Positions 8,351-18,266 of a DNA stretch of 64,000 bases are shown one piece after another. Both the position numbers and the translations under genes were made by a program. Source of the stretch: Dictyobacter vulcani (lineage in GTDB: Bacteria > Chloroflexota > Ktedonobacteria > Ktedonobacterales > Ktedonobacteraceae); the NCBI RefSeq assembly GCF_008974265.1, contig NZ_BKZW01000003.1, positions 62,001-126,000 on the forward strand, given 5' to 3'. Numbering within the stretch: position 1 is the stretch's first letter; every line of letters begins with the position of its first letter. Under the pieces are notes generated by a model. The model saw only the letters and a list, made by a program, of their open reading frames with translations. It was not told the origin of the DNA and made no database searches.

Positions 8351-9499
8351 TCAAGAATATTTGGGTGGCGTCTGTGGTTGTGAAATGTGATCACCATCTG
8401 TATCATGTCGAGGATAGGTGCCACTTGATTGTGAAATTGGCACGCGGGTATAGGATAGGGTTTTACCCTGTAGCGCGGCGATCAATGGATCAATAGCGGT
8501 TTGTGTGAATGAGATGCGTGGTGATAAGCGTTGCTGTTCAGCTATCTGGATTGCCCGAACTGATGAAGAAACGGCTTGCTCCACACGTTGTAGCTCTTTC
8601 TCGGCCAGTACTGCTCGCTGTAAGCGTACAAGGAGAGTGTTTAATGCACGGGCAATTTGCCAGAGTGCATTATCCTGGGTCAGGGGCGCACGCGCATTGA
8701 GATTACCGTTGGCAATAGCGACATGGGTTTGCAGAATCTGTTCGATACCCTCTTCCAGGTCGCGCTTCTGATCACCTAATGCATGTTCCAATGTCGCGAC
8801 CATCTCAGCACGGTCCGCACGCGCGATAGCTTTAGTTGTGCTCTTGACCCAGACATAAGAAACACCGGCGACGATGAATTGCAGCGCGATTGGCCTGACC
8901 ATGGTGGGAATCAGCTGGGTCTTCATATCGATAATGAAAAATGCTGTGTGTGGCTGATAAAGCAGACTGGCTAATATGATGACGCTATTAAAGAAAGCAA
9001 AGATGAACACGCTGCGTACTGGCAAGAGAGATACAGCCAGTAACTCACCCATAATATACAGATCATAGAGTTGCATGCTGGGCTCGTCTAGCGGCGTTAT
9101 CAGACCAAGAGCTAACGTGAGCATTAGCTCAAACATAATGACGACGGTCAATGAAGCAACCATGGCATAGCCGTATTTATTCAGGAAAAGAGCGGCGATA
9201 GCCGAGACGACCAGACCAGCATCAGCCCAGACAATGGCTGGCTGAGGCAGGTAGAGACAGCACGGCAGAAATGCAATTACTACAATTGTATAGTAAAATA
9301 GCACCGTACTGAGCAGTTGTGACTTACGCACCGTTTCACGCTTGACAAAACTGGCATCTGATCCTACCTCTGACATAGAGGTCGATTTATACCACCATTG
9401 AATCAGCGAAAATTTTGTTGTGGTGTTATCAGGTAGATCGATATGGGTTGGCGACCAATTTTGAGGTCGAGGCGTCTGGGGAGATGAGAAATTTGCCAT
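8351..9499 (-). CDS. Membrane protein with about six TM segments and a HAMP-like domain
   Basis: A 382-residue protein. After a soluble N-terminus of about 60 residues come roughly six hydrophobic segments (about 62-220), then a helical region ending in GNLNARAPLTQDNALWQIARALN, a sequence pattern typical of HAMP linkers, followed by a coiled segment (LQRAVLAEKELQRVEQAV) and a polar tail. No kinase or cyclase domain follows, so it may be a sensor that passes its signal to a partner. AGGAGGG lies seven bases before the ATG. It is 17 bases downstream of the DUF4388-like gene on the same strand, suggesting one operon and a joint signalling role. Confidence 0.7.
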   Translation of the reverse strand: MANFSSPQTPRPQNWSPTHIDLPDNTTTKFSLIQWWYKSTSMSEVGSDASFVKRETVRKSQLLSTVLFYYTIVVIAFLPCCLYLPQPAIVWADAGLVVSAIAALFLNKYGYAMVASLTVVIMFELMLTLALGLITPLDEPSMQLYDLYIMGELLAVSLLPVRSVFIFAFFNSVIILASLLYQPHTAFFIIDMKTQLIPTMVRPIALQFIVAGVSYVWVKSTTKAIARADRAEMVATLEHALGDQKRDLEEGIEQILQTHVAIANGNLNARAPLTQDNALWQIARALNTLLVRLQRAVLAEKELQRVEQAVSSSVRAIQIAEQQRLSPRISFTQTAIDPLIAALQGKTLSYTRVPISQSSGTYPRHDTDGDHISQPQTPPKYS

Positions 9500-9516
9500 G
9501 ATGATACCCTCCTACA

Positions 9517-10056
9517 TTACACCGACATAACTATGATCTTCATCGATAATAAAACACGCAGGGCCTCTTCAGTCACCGCCGGTGGAAGAGGCGAATGTGA
9601 TTTGATTTCTTCGATATTGGTAACACCATCGATCAAATCATAAACAATAGACAACATGAGTTTTTGTCTGGATGTCCATCCTTCTAACCTATCAAGGTTA
9701 AGAGGAGCAATGGTTTTTGGGACAGGAGAATTTTGCGTAGGACGCACTGGTATATCTGCCCTCGGATTCGCCGAAGGAGGGGCCGGATTCGGTGATAGCG
9801 TCCATTCAAAAGGACCCCGCTCACTATCGACTCTGGTAAGAATGTCCTTGTCTGTTGCATGACGCCGACCCTCCCTATCCTCTACATAGCAAGCTACTAC
9901 CTTTCCTTCAACCAGGTGCAAAAATCCCTTACAACGTCCACGAATGCCTGGTACATGATGCATTTCTGCATGTAGCAAGCCATTTTTTCGATACCGCTCG
10001 AATAATGCAAGGCTGAACAGAAGGCCAAGACTTGCATCAATACTGTCTTTTCCCAC
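9517..10056 (-). CDS. DUF4388/PATAN-like regulatory protein
   Basis: A 179-residue soluble protein. Residues about 15-85 resemble the DUF4388 fold found in bacterial signalling proteins (FERYRKNGLLHAEM, then GFLHLVEGKVVACYVEDREG). A Pro-rich linker follows, and the C-terminal 70 residues (RQKLMLSIVYDLIDG onward) look helical and winged-helix-like. The start codon is GTG at 10054-10056, with AAAGGTG seven bases upstream. It is first in a two-gene unit with the HAMP-type membrane protein. A role in signal relay or motility control is inferred from the family only. Confidence 0.6.
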   Translation of the reverse strand: MGKDSIDASLGLLFSLALFERYRKNGLLHAEMHHVPGIRGRCKGFLHLVEGKVVACYVEDREGRRHATDKDILTRVDSERGPFEWTLSPNPAPPSANPRADIPVRPTQNSPVPKTIAPLNLDRLEGWTSRQKLMLSIVYDLIDGVTNIEEIKSHSPLPPAVTEEALRVLLSMKIIVMSV

Positions 10057-10506
10057 GATGCACCTTTAATTGATAGCTAAACGAGCAATTTTTCTCTGCC
10101 GCCCTTTCGTTTTATCTCACGTTTTCTTGTGTTATGGAAATTCATTGCTTGTGTATCTAAAACCTTTTTTCGGAACGACATAAGAATAATCAGGTTACAT
10201 ATTAAAATCTAACATAGAATCATTTGAAACGCTATTAATTCTGTATTAATAAGTGTATATATAATAAGATGCTATTGATAATGCGAAATTGAATACTACT
10301 GACGCGTGGGTCGTGATGGCGCCATAGCTCAGCAATTGTAAGCTGATCAATTATATAGAAATGATGTAGCCTGGCAGGCGACTTCACTCACATGATCGCA
10401 TGACCACGGTATCTATTCTGGTGAGTGAGGATGTTGTGGCTGTGATAGATTGTATGATAGTTTTGGATGAGATTATGTACTAAGGAATATGTAGGAGGTA
10501 ATGTTG
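10057..10506. other. Intergenic, divergent promoters
   Basis: About 450 AT-rich bases between the GTG-started DUF4388-like gene (leftward) and the hydrolase gene (rightward). It must carry both promoters. Low-complexity AT runs occur at 10190-10290. No ORF or structured RNA was recognised. Confidence 0.4.
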
Positions 10507-11322
10507 ATGACTCAATGGCATGAAAATATTATTATGGCTAATGGTATCCATATTCATTATTATCAAGCTGGCGATCTCAGTAAACCAACCATTATTTTGC
10601 TTCATGGCTTGACTGATAGCGGGCTCTGCTGGACACATGTGGCGCGAGCATTAGAGCAGGATTATGCAGTCATTATGCCGGATGCGCGCGGTCATGGATC
10701 TTCTGATGGAGTAGCCAGTGGCTTTTCTAACGAGATATTGGCTGATGATGTGGCTGGGCTTATCCAGGCGTTGCAGCTTGAGAAACCTATCTTGCTTGGA
10801 CACTCTATGGGAGGAATGACGGCCCTGACGGCGGCGGTGAGATATCCAGAATTGCTGCGGGCTATCCTGTTGGAAGATCCTTCTATCATTGATCGTTCGC
10901 CTCAACAAGCAGGAAGCGCAGCCCGTTCTACTCAGATGGTAAAATGGCTGACTGATTTAAAAGCTATGAGTAGAGATGAATTACTGGCCCGTGTGCGCCG
11001 GGAGAATCCTACCTGGCCGCAGGAAGAATATGGACCATGGGCTGATGCCAAGGTGGCTGTGGACCTTGCTGTCTGTCAGAGTATTGGCGTGATTCAACGT
11101 TACTGGCGCGATCTCAATGCGCATATTACGTGTCCAGTTCTCTTGATTACAGGGGATGTTGAACGTGGGGTGAGAGTGACACCAGAGACTGCTCACGAAG
11201 TGCTACGTTACTGGCCAGCCGGTGAAGTCGTGCATATTGCCGGAACTGGCCACAATATTCGTCGAGATAATTATCCTGATTTCATGCAGGCTGTACAAAC
11301 ATTTTTACACAAAGTCTCATAA
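10507..11322 (+). CDS. Alpha/beta hydrolase
   Basis: A 271-residue enzyme of the alpha/beta hydrolase fold. The oxyanion region is LLHGLTDSG, the nucleophile elbow is GHSMGG (Ser), the acid is in LLITGDVERG and the catalytic His in GTGHNIRRDN, all in correct order. The substrate is unknown; peroxidase, esterase and dehalogenase-like members share these motifs. TAGGAGG lies directly before 10501 and is better spaced for the second ATG at 10507, which I chose. The gene has no operon partner and is convergent with phzF. Confidence 0.85.
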   Translation: MTQWHENIIMANGIHIHYYQAGDLSKPTIILLHGLTDSGLCWTHVARALEQDYAVIMPDARGHGSSDGVASGFSNEILADDVAGLIQALQLEKPILLGHSMGGMTALTAAVRYPELLRAILLEDPSIIDRSPQQAGSAARSTQMVKWLTDLKAMSRDELLARVRRENPTWPQEEYGPWADAKVAVDLAVCQSIGVIQRYWRDLNAHITCPVLLITGDVERGVRVTPETAHEVLRYWPAGEVVHIAGTGHNIRRDNYPDFMQAVQTFLHKVS

Positions 11323-11395
11323 CCCTTTTCAGGTGTATCAACTCATGTACAACTAATGCTTGATGCATAGCAGAGCGATGGTAACCATTGTTCTA

Positions 11396-12318
11396 CTATG
11401 CATCAACCTGAATATACCCTTCGCCAATAAAATGGGACTGGCCTCCTACGAAGACACCAGTAATGGTGTTATTTTTTTGTTGAATTTTGATCTGAATGAA
11501 ACTTGGCCGCCCCATTTCAATACCCTGTTCACTGACTATTTCTATGCTGGCAGTTGATTGGACGAGTTCATGGTGTACCAGGTAACAACCAAGAGGACCA
11601 CTTGCAGCGCCGGTGGCTGGATCTTCACTAACCCCAGTCCTGGCGCAAACATGCGGCTATGCACGGTTGAACCCGCTATTTCAACTTCCCGTGTGAATGC
11701 AAGCACCTGGGGAGCAGGGAAACCGCTGAGCTCGCGCTCCCACAGATCCTGTCTGAAGCGTATGCGATGCATTGCCTCTAGCTTTTTGATAGGCACAAAG
11801 AGGAATGGTACGCCGCATGAGACTGCTTCCAATGGTAGTTCATTTTCAAGATCTTCTCGTTTGAGTGAGAGCATGCTGGCTATTATCTCGCGGTCAGCAA
11901 AAACCGGACCAAATGTGGGTAGCGGCTGTTGCATCTGAATGGTATGCACCTGTCCTGCCTGTGCAAACAAGCTGACAGCAATGGGTCCAACTCCCTCTTC
12001 AAAGGTGAGCCGGGTCTCAGCTCCTTTTAACGAGATGAAGCGCTGATGGGCAAGCACAAATGCCGTCCCCAGTGTTGGATGACCCGCCATCGGCAATTCG
12101 GCCGCAGGCGTAAAAATGCGTACCTGATAATCATTGCCAATCTGCTGTGCGGGTAATACAAAGGTCGATTCTGAGAGATTGAGCTCACGAGCCAGGATTT
12201 GCATCAACTCTGCGGAAATACCTTCTGCGTCGGTAAAGACTGCCAGTGGATTACCCCGAAAGCACGGTCGGTAAAGACATCTACGAGATAATAGTGCAGC
12301 TTTCTCATTTGTTTGCAT
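11396..12318 (-). pseudogene. PhzF-family epimerase/isomerase, frameshifted
   Basis: A PhzF-like protein of about 307 residues if repaired. The first frame is normal up to SRMFAPGLG, with the family's FRGNPLAVF and MAGHPTLGTA motifs, then becomes unnatural and ends at 11542. One extra G in the four-G run (C run at 11632-11635 on the top strand) restores VSEDPATGAASGPLG and a full C-terminus containing GIEMGRPSFI and VFVGGQSHFIGEG, stopping at 11396-11398. The rest of the reading frame is intact, so this is a very recent mutation or a base-calling error. It is divergent from a LysR regulator that may control it. Substrate unknown. Confidence 0.85.
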
Positions 12319-12622
12319 TGCTCCTATTGTATACTAATTATGTTGATAATGATTAAAACAACGATATAGCCATTCAGCACTATTGATGCCGTCCCTAGTA
12401 TCAACGCCCCAACGCAGAGCAGCGATATCCAAAAGAATGATGAATAACAAAAAGTACAGGATTTCCATGGCTTTTCTCTTTTCTGGTTCTCATGCCAATG
12501 ATGATTTCGATATATTTAACTATTTGTACATTGCCCTTGTATTAAGTGTACATCCATGCTATTATCGAGTCAAGGAAACAATTTTGATTATATGCATCAA
12601 AAAAAATGATAAGAGGATAGCT
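12319..12622. promoter_or_regulatory. Divergent promoter region phzF-like / lysR
   Basis: About 300 bases between the divergent PhzF-like and LysR genes, the usual place for a LysR-type operator. It is AT-rich near 12320-12360 and 12500-12610. I could not single out one convincing T-N11-A site. Confidence 0.4.
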
Positions 12623-13534
12623 ATGGAGTTACGTCAATTACTGACATTCCGCATGGTCGCAACCACGCTCAGCTTTAGTCGTACCGCTCAGACCCTTAAT
12701 TATGTTCAATCAAGTGTGACAGCCCAGATGCAAGCTTTAGAGGAAGAATTAGGGGTGCGGCTCTTTGATCGTCTGGGCAAGCGTATCGCCCTGACTGACG
12801 CCGGCAAGCGTTTTCTCCCTTATGCGGAAAAAATCCTGACGTTATCGGATGAGGCGCGTCTGGCAGTAACTGATGGAACTGTTCCCAGTGGCACGCTGAC
12901 GATTAGCGCGCCCGAAACGCTCTGTATCTATCGGCTACCCCGGCTGCTACGACAGTTCCATGATCGCTTTCCCCAGGTGAAACTCATCTTCAAGCCCGAA
13001 CCATTTGGAGATATGAAACGCATGGTGAGTGACGGCGTAATTGATGTGGCTTTTATCATCGATGAGCCTCAACGCTCTACCGCCCTGGTGATCGAACCTC
13101 TGGTCGCTGATCCATTGCTTATTCTTGTATCCGCCGACCATCGGCTGGTTCAGCTACCTGTCGTTCAGGCTAAGGACTTCGATGGCGAGCCGCTATTACT
13201 CACTGAGGCGGGTTGCAGCTATCGCATTTTGTTTGAGCGGGCCCTCAACGAGCAGGGTGTGCATCCAACGACGAACCTGGAGTTTAGTAGTGTCGAAGCT
13301 ATCAAGCAGTGTGTCATGGCTTCGATGGGTATTGCCTTTCTGCCTGCGATCACAGTTGAGCATGAGATTGCCCAGGGACGCATGGTGGCTCTACATTGGC
13401 CGGATCATCTATTCCAGGTACAGACGCAGGTCTTATGGCACAAGGAAAAATGGCTCTCCCCGGCTCTAGACGCCTTTTTGTCTGTGACCAGAGAAGTGAT
13501 GGGAGAGCAGGCTATGGCACCCGTCCGTGTTTGA
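12623..13534 (+). CDS. LysR-family transcriptional regulator
   Basis: A 303-residue LysR-type regulator: winged HTH at about residues 1-60 (MELRQLLTFRMVATTLSFSR, then TAQTLNYVQSSVTAQ), a linker helix, and a substrate-binding domain from about residue 90. The start at 12623 is chosen because the HTH begins there and AAGAGGA precedes it. It probably regulates the divergent phzF-like gene, as is common for this family. Its 3' end overlaps the 3' end of the convergent radical SAM gene by 23 bases. Confidence 0.9.
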   Translation: MELRQLLTFRMVATTLSFSRTAQTLNYVQSSVTAQMQALEEELGVRLFDRLGKRIALTDAGKRFLPYAEKILTLSDEARLAVTDGTVPSGTLTISAPETLCIYRLPRLLRQFHDRFPQVKLIFKPEPFGDMKRMVSDGVIDVAFIIDEPQRSTALVIEPLVADPLLILVSADHRLVQLPVVQAKDFDGEPLLLTEAGCSYRILFERALNEQGVHPTTNLEFSSVEAIKQCVMASMGIAFLPAITVEHEIAQGRMVALHWPDHLFQVQTQVLWHKEKWLSPALDAFLSVTREVMGEQAMAPVRV

Positions 13535-14381
13535 TGCTGTTAAAGCCAGCATTGCTCCAACCAATTGCAATTGTGTGTGACGCTTCTTGTTGACAGAGAT
13601 ACTGATAGAGCTGGTGAGCCGGGGTTGTCTCGGCCCATTGGGGTTCCAGGTGGGCAAAAGAGCTACGCGCGGTCCTGGTACCTCCTGAACCATCACCATC
13701 CATCACCGTATCGATGATAATACGGCGCGCTCCACTGTTGAGTAAGCGCTGCCCGAATAGTTCCCGGTTGGTGTAGGGCAGGCAAGGACTGACCGTGATC
13801 TGGCTTGGTACTCCGGCCTCGCTGGCTGACTGTATTAATTTCCAGCGCTTTTCCAGTGCAGGACCACCTTTGAGATTTTTTAAATATGCCTGGTTGTCTG
13901 TTTCGATGGTAACAGAGAGCCAGGCATAAGGAATTTGTTTGATCAGTGTGATATCCCGTTCTGCTAGAGGTGAACGCGTCTGGATTACGAGTAAATCGAG
14001 ATCTGGATAGTGGGCAAAGACTTCCAGACATTGGCGGGTTACCTGGTAGGTTTGCTCGAGTGGTTGATAGGGATCTGTCGTGCTGCTCATGAAAATGCGC
14101 AACTGCTGTCGTGATTCTGTTTTCATGCGCTTCAGTGCCTTATCCAGCAACTCAGCGGCATTGATTTTAACCTGTAACGCCCTGCCCCAGGCTGCGCCAC
14201 CGCCTCCGAATATCCACTGTGGTAAAAATTGGGCATAGCAATAGGTGCCACAGGTAGTTTGTCCAAAGCCACAACCTACATAAGCTGAAAGCGCATGGCT
14301 GAATGGATATGGTCCCTGAGCCAGAAAACCTTTGCGTTGTGGCGTCAATATTCCTTTTGCTTCTTTCACTGTGACATCCAT
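13512..14381 (-). CDS. SPL-like radical SAM protein
   Basis: A 289-residue enzyme resembling the spore-photoproduct-lyase-like radical SAM group. The cluster region is YVGCGFGQTTCGTYCYAQ, so the cysteines are spaced C-x6-C-x3-C rather than the classical C-x3-C-x2-C. Downstream elements include FMSSTTDPYQPLEQ and LLVIQTRSPLAERD, typical of the group, where proteins are often labelled DNA photolyase or Rv2578c-like. The substrate is unknown. I start it at ATG 14379-14381, after AAGGAAG; an in-frame ATG at 14495 would add 38 poorly conserved residues. It overlaps the LysR gene end-to-end. Confidence 0.78.
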   Translation of the reverse strand: MDVTVKEAKGILTPQRKGFLAQGPYPFSHALSAYVGCGFGQTTCGTYCYAQFLPQWIFGGGGAAWGRALQVKINAAELLDKALKRMKTESRQQLRIFMSSTTDPYQPLEQTYQVTRQCLEVFAHYPDLDLLVIQTRSPLAERDITLIKQIPYAWLSVTIETDNQAYLKNLKGGPALEKRWKLIQSASEAGVPSQITVSPCLPYTNRELFGQRLLNSGARRIIIDTVMDGDGSGGTRTARSSFAHLEPQWAETTPAHQLYQYLCQQEASHTIAIGWSNAGFNSIKHGRVP

Positions 14382-14600
14382 TTTGGATAGACCTGCTTCC
14401 TTTTTGTTATCTTTACATATTACCTGTAAGTAAAGTTGCCTCTTTATGTACGTGTGTGAGTAGGGAGAAGTTAAATAGGAGTGGGGCTCAGACAACCTCT
14501 CTGGAATTGCACATAGGTAGCTTGAAGAATTATGCTATAGTTATAATGCCTGGTAAAATAGATCCAAAAGGCGAGGGTATGGGGAGTATAACGTCTCTTT

Positions 14601-15854
14601 ATGACAACGAAAAAACCTTTACAAAAAATCCTGAAAATTTGCGCTATTATGATGCTGGTGATTGTATTGGATGCAACTATTACTTTAGATTGGTCAATCA
14701 ATGATCTTATAAGATTTGCCAGCGGTACACAGCCCAATATCCTTCAACCTCCGACGCAAAACGCCTTCTTTTTCCAGATGTCTCCACCATGGGGCACTGC
14801 TGTTTTAGATGGGCAACCACTCATCACGCTTCCACAAAAAATGGATCAAGCTCCTTTAAACTTGCCAGTCGGCACACACACACTGCAGTGGCATGCTGAA
14901 CCTTTTGCCACGCAAGCATGTACCTTCAGCGTGCCAGTCACTACTGAAGCTAAGCATAGCTGCCAGCTGACAAATATTGTTGATTCATCAGAGGCTAATG
15001 CTACATATATGGTAGAACTCCCTGTGCGACCAACGTTGAATTCTTTGCCCTCACAGCAGAGGCAGATGTTGATCCAGGCGACGCAGCGTTATCTGGATAC
15101 GTTGCAAGCTCATGATACTGTTAAGCCGGGAGAACCTTTTCGCTATAACGCCAGCTCACCGGTACAAACATCTTTACTGCCACTTTCAGGAACCCTGCGT
15201 TTTTTGCTGGACACGGATACAACCACCACGGCTGCTTGCCAGGGTCCATTGATCGGAACGCAGTGCCGGGACGGCCTGAATAATGATTGCCGCTTGTTCT
15301 GTACCCAGATTTCGTCACAACCTGGCACCCTGAGCGGTAAACCTGTCTGGGAAATTTTTGTGGTTACGCGACCAACCTGGGATTATCGCCAACCAGATGG
15401 CTCGCAAGTGCCTCTGAAAGCACAAACAAGTCGCCTGGGCGATCAACAATATACGTTGTTACAGGTATCCTGGGATCAACATGGCTGGCATGTCATGAGC
15501 CATAGAGCTGGTGATAGTTCTTTTGATGATCCCAATTGTACGCTGATGATCAGTCATATCCTGGATTTCTCGTCCTTGAGTTCCCAAAAACCTGAGCCTG
15601 ATAGCGATGTTCATGTGACTATTCAGCACTGGACATTCACTTCGGCCCAGAATAGGGCGCTGGGATGTCTGTCTACCATAACTGCCTCAAGAGATACTGG
15701 ATCGCTGGCGCCTGCTTTGTTTTTGTGGCGCTTTGGTGTCTTTTTAGCCGCTAATCCGGTTGCCAGTTCCCTTGAGCCGCATATTCCTGTGGTTGATGTA
15801 GCAATCGAGCAAAAGATTCAAGCTATCAAAGATCATCCTGCGTTTATTTCGTAA
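14601..15854 (+). CDS. Membrane-anchored extracellular protein with PEGA-like segment
   Basis: A 417-residue protein with a basic N-terminus and one membrane segment at about residues 12-24 (CAIMMLVIVLDAT), the rest probably outside the cell. Residues about 59-100 (PPWGTAVLDGQPL, then NLPVGTHTLQWHAEPF) resemble a PEGA-type beta repeat. The remainder has paired cysteines (for example CQGPLIGTQC and CRLFC) consistent with an exported, oxidised protein. No catalytic motif was seen. GGGGAG lies 12 bases upstream of the ATG. Function unknown. Confidence 0.7.
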   Translation: MTTKKPLQKILKICAIMMLVIVLDATITLDWSINDLIRFASGTQPNILQPPTQNAFFFQMSPPWGTAVLDGQPLITLPQKMDQAPLNLPVGTHTLQWHAEPFATQACTFSVPVTTEAKHSCQLTNIVDSSEANATYMVELPVRPTLNSLPSQQRQMLIQATQRYLDTLQAHDTVKPGEPFRYNASSPVQTSLLPLSGTLRFLLDTDTTTTAACQGPLIGTQCRDGLNNDCRLFCTQISSQPGTLSGKPVWEIFVVTRPTWDYRQPDGSQVPLKAQTSRLGDQQYTLLQVSWDQHGWHVMSHRAGDSSFDDPNCTLMISHILDFSSLSSQKPEPDSDVHVTIQHWTFTSAQNRALGCLSTITASRDTGSLAPALFLWRFGVFLAANPVASSLEPHIPVVDVAIEQKIQAIKDHPAFIS

Positions 15855-16024
15855 CTGATGCAAATAGCTGCAATAGGTACGGCTTGCTCTCGCAAAAATG
15901 AATGACGCCCGGAAATCTCTGCCGTACTGACAAAAATCATCTAATGGCATATACTGATAGTGACCGTAATGTGAGAACAAACATTGCTGGCTATGCTCAT
16001 AGCCAGGAAAAAGGATAATCCATT

Positions 16025-16690
16025 GTGGATGAGAAAGATACTAATCGCCTGGAGGCGTTTAGCGATGGTGTATTTGCCGTCGCTATTACATTGCTCGTTT
16101 TAGATATTAAGCTGCCTTATGCTGATTCTAGCGGTAAATTATTGGGAAACAGTGAGTTATGGCAGGCGATATTTGAGCAATGGCCTATGCTCCTGGCGTT
16201 TGTAACCAGTTTTTTCACCATTGGTATCATGTGGTTGAATCATCATCGTATTTTCAAGCATATTAAGCATTCTGACACATCATTGGTATTTCTCAATATC
16301 ATACTTTTAATGCTAATTGTTTTTATTCCAGTTCCTACAGCTCTGCTGGTGGAATACATTACCCATCCCGAGCTGAATACTGCTGCGCTGCTGTATAGTG
16401 GCACCTTTTTTGCGATGGCCCTGTGCTTCAACCTGCTCTGGCGCTATGCCTCTTATAAAGGCCGATTGCTTGGTCAGCAAGTTGATATGGATGGGGTAAA
16501 TAAAATTAGTCGGCAGTACCTCTTTGGTCCACTTGTCTATATTATTGCATTGGCAATCGCCTGGATTAACACCCCGGCCAGCCTCATATTTAACCTGTTG
16601 CTGGCCATCTTCTTTGCGCTACCCGATACTCCGATGAAACCGGGTAAAAAAGATCAGGATCCTCAACTTCCTATGAGCGAGTCCGTATAG
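16025..16690 (+). CDS. TMEM175/DUF1211-family potassium channel-like protein
   Basis: A 221-residue membrane protein with about six spans. The N-terminal signature RLEAFSDGVFAVAITLLVLD is the hallmark of the TMEM175 (DUF1211) family, some of which are leak potassium channels. The start codon is GTG at 16025, ten bases after AAAGGA; no nearby ATG would preserve the signature. It is 34 bases upstream of the P450 gene on the same strand, so the two may be cotranscribed, though no functional link is evident. Confidence 0.9.
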   Translation: MDEKDTNRLEAFSDGVFAVAITLLVLDIKLPYADSSGKLLGNSELWQAIFEQWPMLLAFVTSFFTIGIMWLNHHRIFKHIKHSDTSLVFLNIILLMLIVFIPVPTALLVEYITHPELNTAALLYSGTFFAMALCFNLLWRYASYKGRLLGQQVDMDGVNKISRQYLFGPLVYIIALAIAWINTPASLIFNLLLAIFFALPDTPMKPGKKDQDPQLPMSESV

Positions 16691-16724
16691 GCCCAATATT
16701 GTTTATAAGGAAAGGAATAGCGAT

Positions 16725-18053
16725 ATGAGCGAGATCAAGCAATCCGAGCAGGTGCATCCTTATGAAGCGATTCCCTATGTACAGTTGCCGGATGACTATC
16801 AACTTCATCTGGGTGAAATTCTGGGCGAGGCTTACGCGCAACACGGTCCAATCTTTCGTGCCTCCTTCTTTGATATGCAGGATATTGTTTACATGGTTGG
16901 TCCTGAAGCAAATCGCTTTGTGCTGGTCAGTAACCGCCAGAAATTTTCCAACTATGTGGGGTGGGGCACGATTTTTGGTGTAGTAGAGACATTTGGTCGT
17001 GGCTTGCTGAGTATGGATGGTGCAGAACATGATCAGCAGCGTAAAGTGATGAATCCCGCCTTTACGGTCAGCTATATGGATCGCTATTTGCCGTTGATGA
17101 ATCGTGTCATTCGCGAGCAGGTGGCGACCTGGGCGGAGCGACCAGAGGTGAACATTTATGACGAGGCGCGTAAACTCACGTTTGAAGTGGCTGCAGAGAC
17201 CTTAACCAGCCTGAAACCAGGGGCTGAAGTAGAGCGTTTCCGTGAGCTCTACATGTCTCTTATAGATGTTCCTGAGACAATTGCCACGAACCAGGAGTTT
17301 CAGGAGCATATAAAGCGTACGCATCATGAGATCGCCCAGTTGTTAGAACCCAAGATTGAAGAGCGTCGTCAGCATCCAGGCGACGATGTTTTTAGCTTGC
17401 TGGTTAATGCTCGTGATGCACAGGGAAATATGATGAGTAATGAACAGATCATTGCCCATGTAAATATTTTGCTGGTTGCTGGTCATGAGACTTCAACCAG
17501 CCTGAGTGCCTGGTTACTCTATTTGCTTACCCAGCATCCAGAGTATACACAACGTATCCTCACAGAGCAGGAGCAGATCCTGGGCCAGAAAGTTGATCCT
17601 GGCTTAGATGATCTGAAGCGTATGAAGGTATTAGAATACGCGCTGAGCGAAGCGGAGCGCCTCTATGCTCCTGTTCCCAATGGACCCCGGGGTGTGACTG
17701 AGGACTTTGTCTTTAATGGCTATCAGGTGCCTGCAGGCTCGTTCCTGTTTTATTCTATTATTGGCTCCCACATGCTGCCACACATCTTTAAAGATCCAGC
17801 AACATTCGATCCTGATCGCTTTGCTGCCCCGCGCGAAGAGCACAAGAAGCATCCCTATGCTTTAGTTGGATTTGGTGGTGGTCCTCGCATCTGTATTGGT
17901 ATCAATTTTGCTCAGATTGAAATCAAGGCTATGGTTTCACATATTCTTCGCAACTATAAACTTGAACTCGTGCCAGATCAGCACATTGTCCAGGTATATG
18001 GCGTGACCGGCCAACCCATGAATGGGATTTATATGCGTGTCAGCAAGCTATAG
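16725..18053 (+). CDS. Cytochrome P450
   Basis: A 442-residue soluble P450. Motifs in order: I-helix AGHETS (oxygen activation), K-helix ExxR in EAERLY, and heme loop FGGGPRICIG, with the thiolate ligand Cys at residue 390. The length and absence of a membrane anchor fit bacterial class I or CYP120-like enzymes. No ferredoxin or reductase gene is adjacent, so the electron partner must be elsewhere. AGGAAAGG precedes the ATG. The substrate cannot be told from sequence. Confidence 0.93.
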   Translation: MSEIKQSEQVHPYEAIPYVQLPDDYQLHLGEILGEAYAQHGPIFRASFFDMQDIVYMVGPEANRFVLVSNRQKFSNYVGWGTIFGVVETFGRGLLSMDGAEHDQQRKVMNPAFTVSYMDRYLPLMNRVIREQVATWAERPEVNIYDEARKLTFEVAAETLTSLKPGAEVERFRELYMSLIDVPETIATNQEFQEHIKRTHHEIAQLLEPKIEERRQHPGDDVFSLLVNARDAQGNMMSNEQIIAHVNILLVAGHETSTSLSAWLLYLLTQHPEYTQRILTEQEQILGQKVDPGLDDLKRMKVLEYALSEAERLYAPVPNGPRGVTEDFVFNGYQVPAGSFLFYSIIGSHMLPHIFKDPATFDPDRFAAPREEHKKHPYALVGFGGGPRICIGINFAQIEIKAMVSHILRNYKLELVPDQHIVQVYGVTGQPMNGIYMRVSKL

Positions 18054-18266
18054 TTACAGTTATGCTGAAAAATGAGATCATGTTTTGTCGGTAATGTGTT
18101 ATGATTGCAGAAACCAGTAAAAATAAAGTACTTGTCAGGGAAAAATAAGCTATGAACGGTAGATAGACTGTTACTGGCTATTTTTCTACAATCAACCATG
18201 AAGGTTGGTTGCTGCATATCTGTATCGTATTGTTGCGATGCGGGTGTCCAAGCCTGGAGGTTTGCT

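Noticed and set aside
16243-16431. Minus-strand small frame inside the TMEM175-like gene
   Set aside because: It is a shadow of the real gene, whose signature motif and membrane pattern are on the plus strand.
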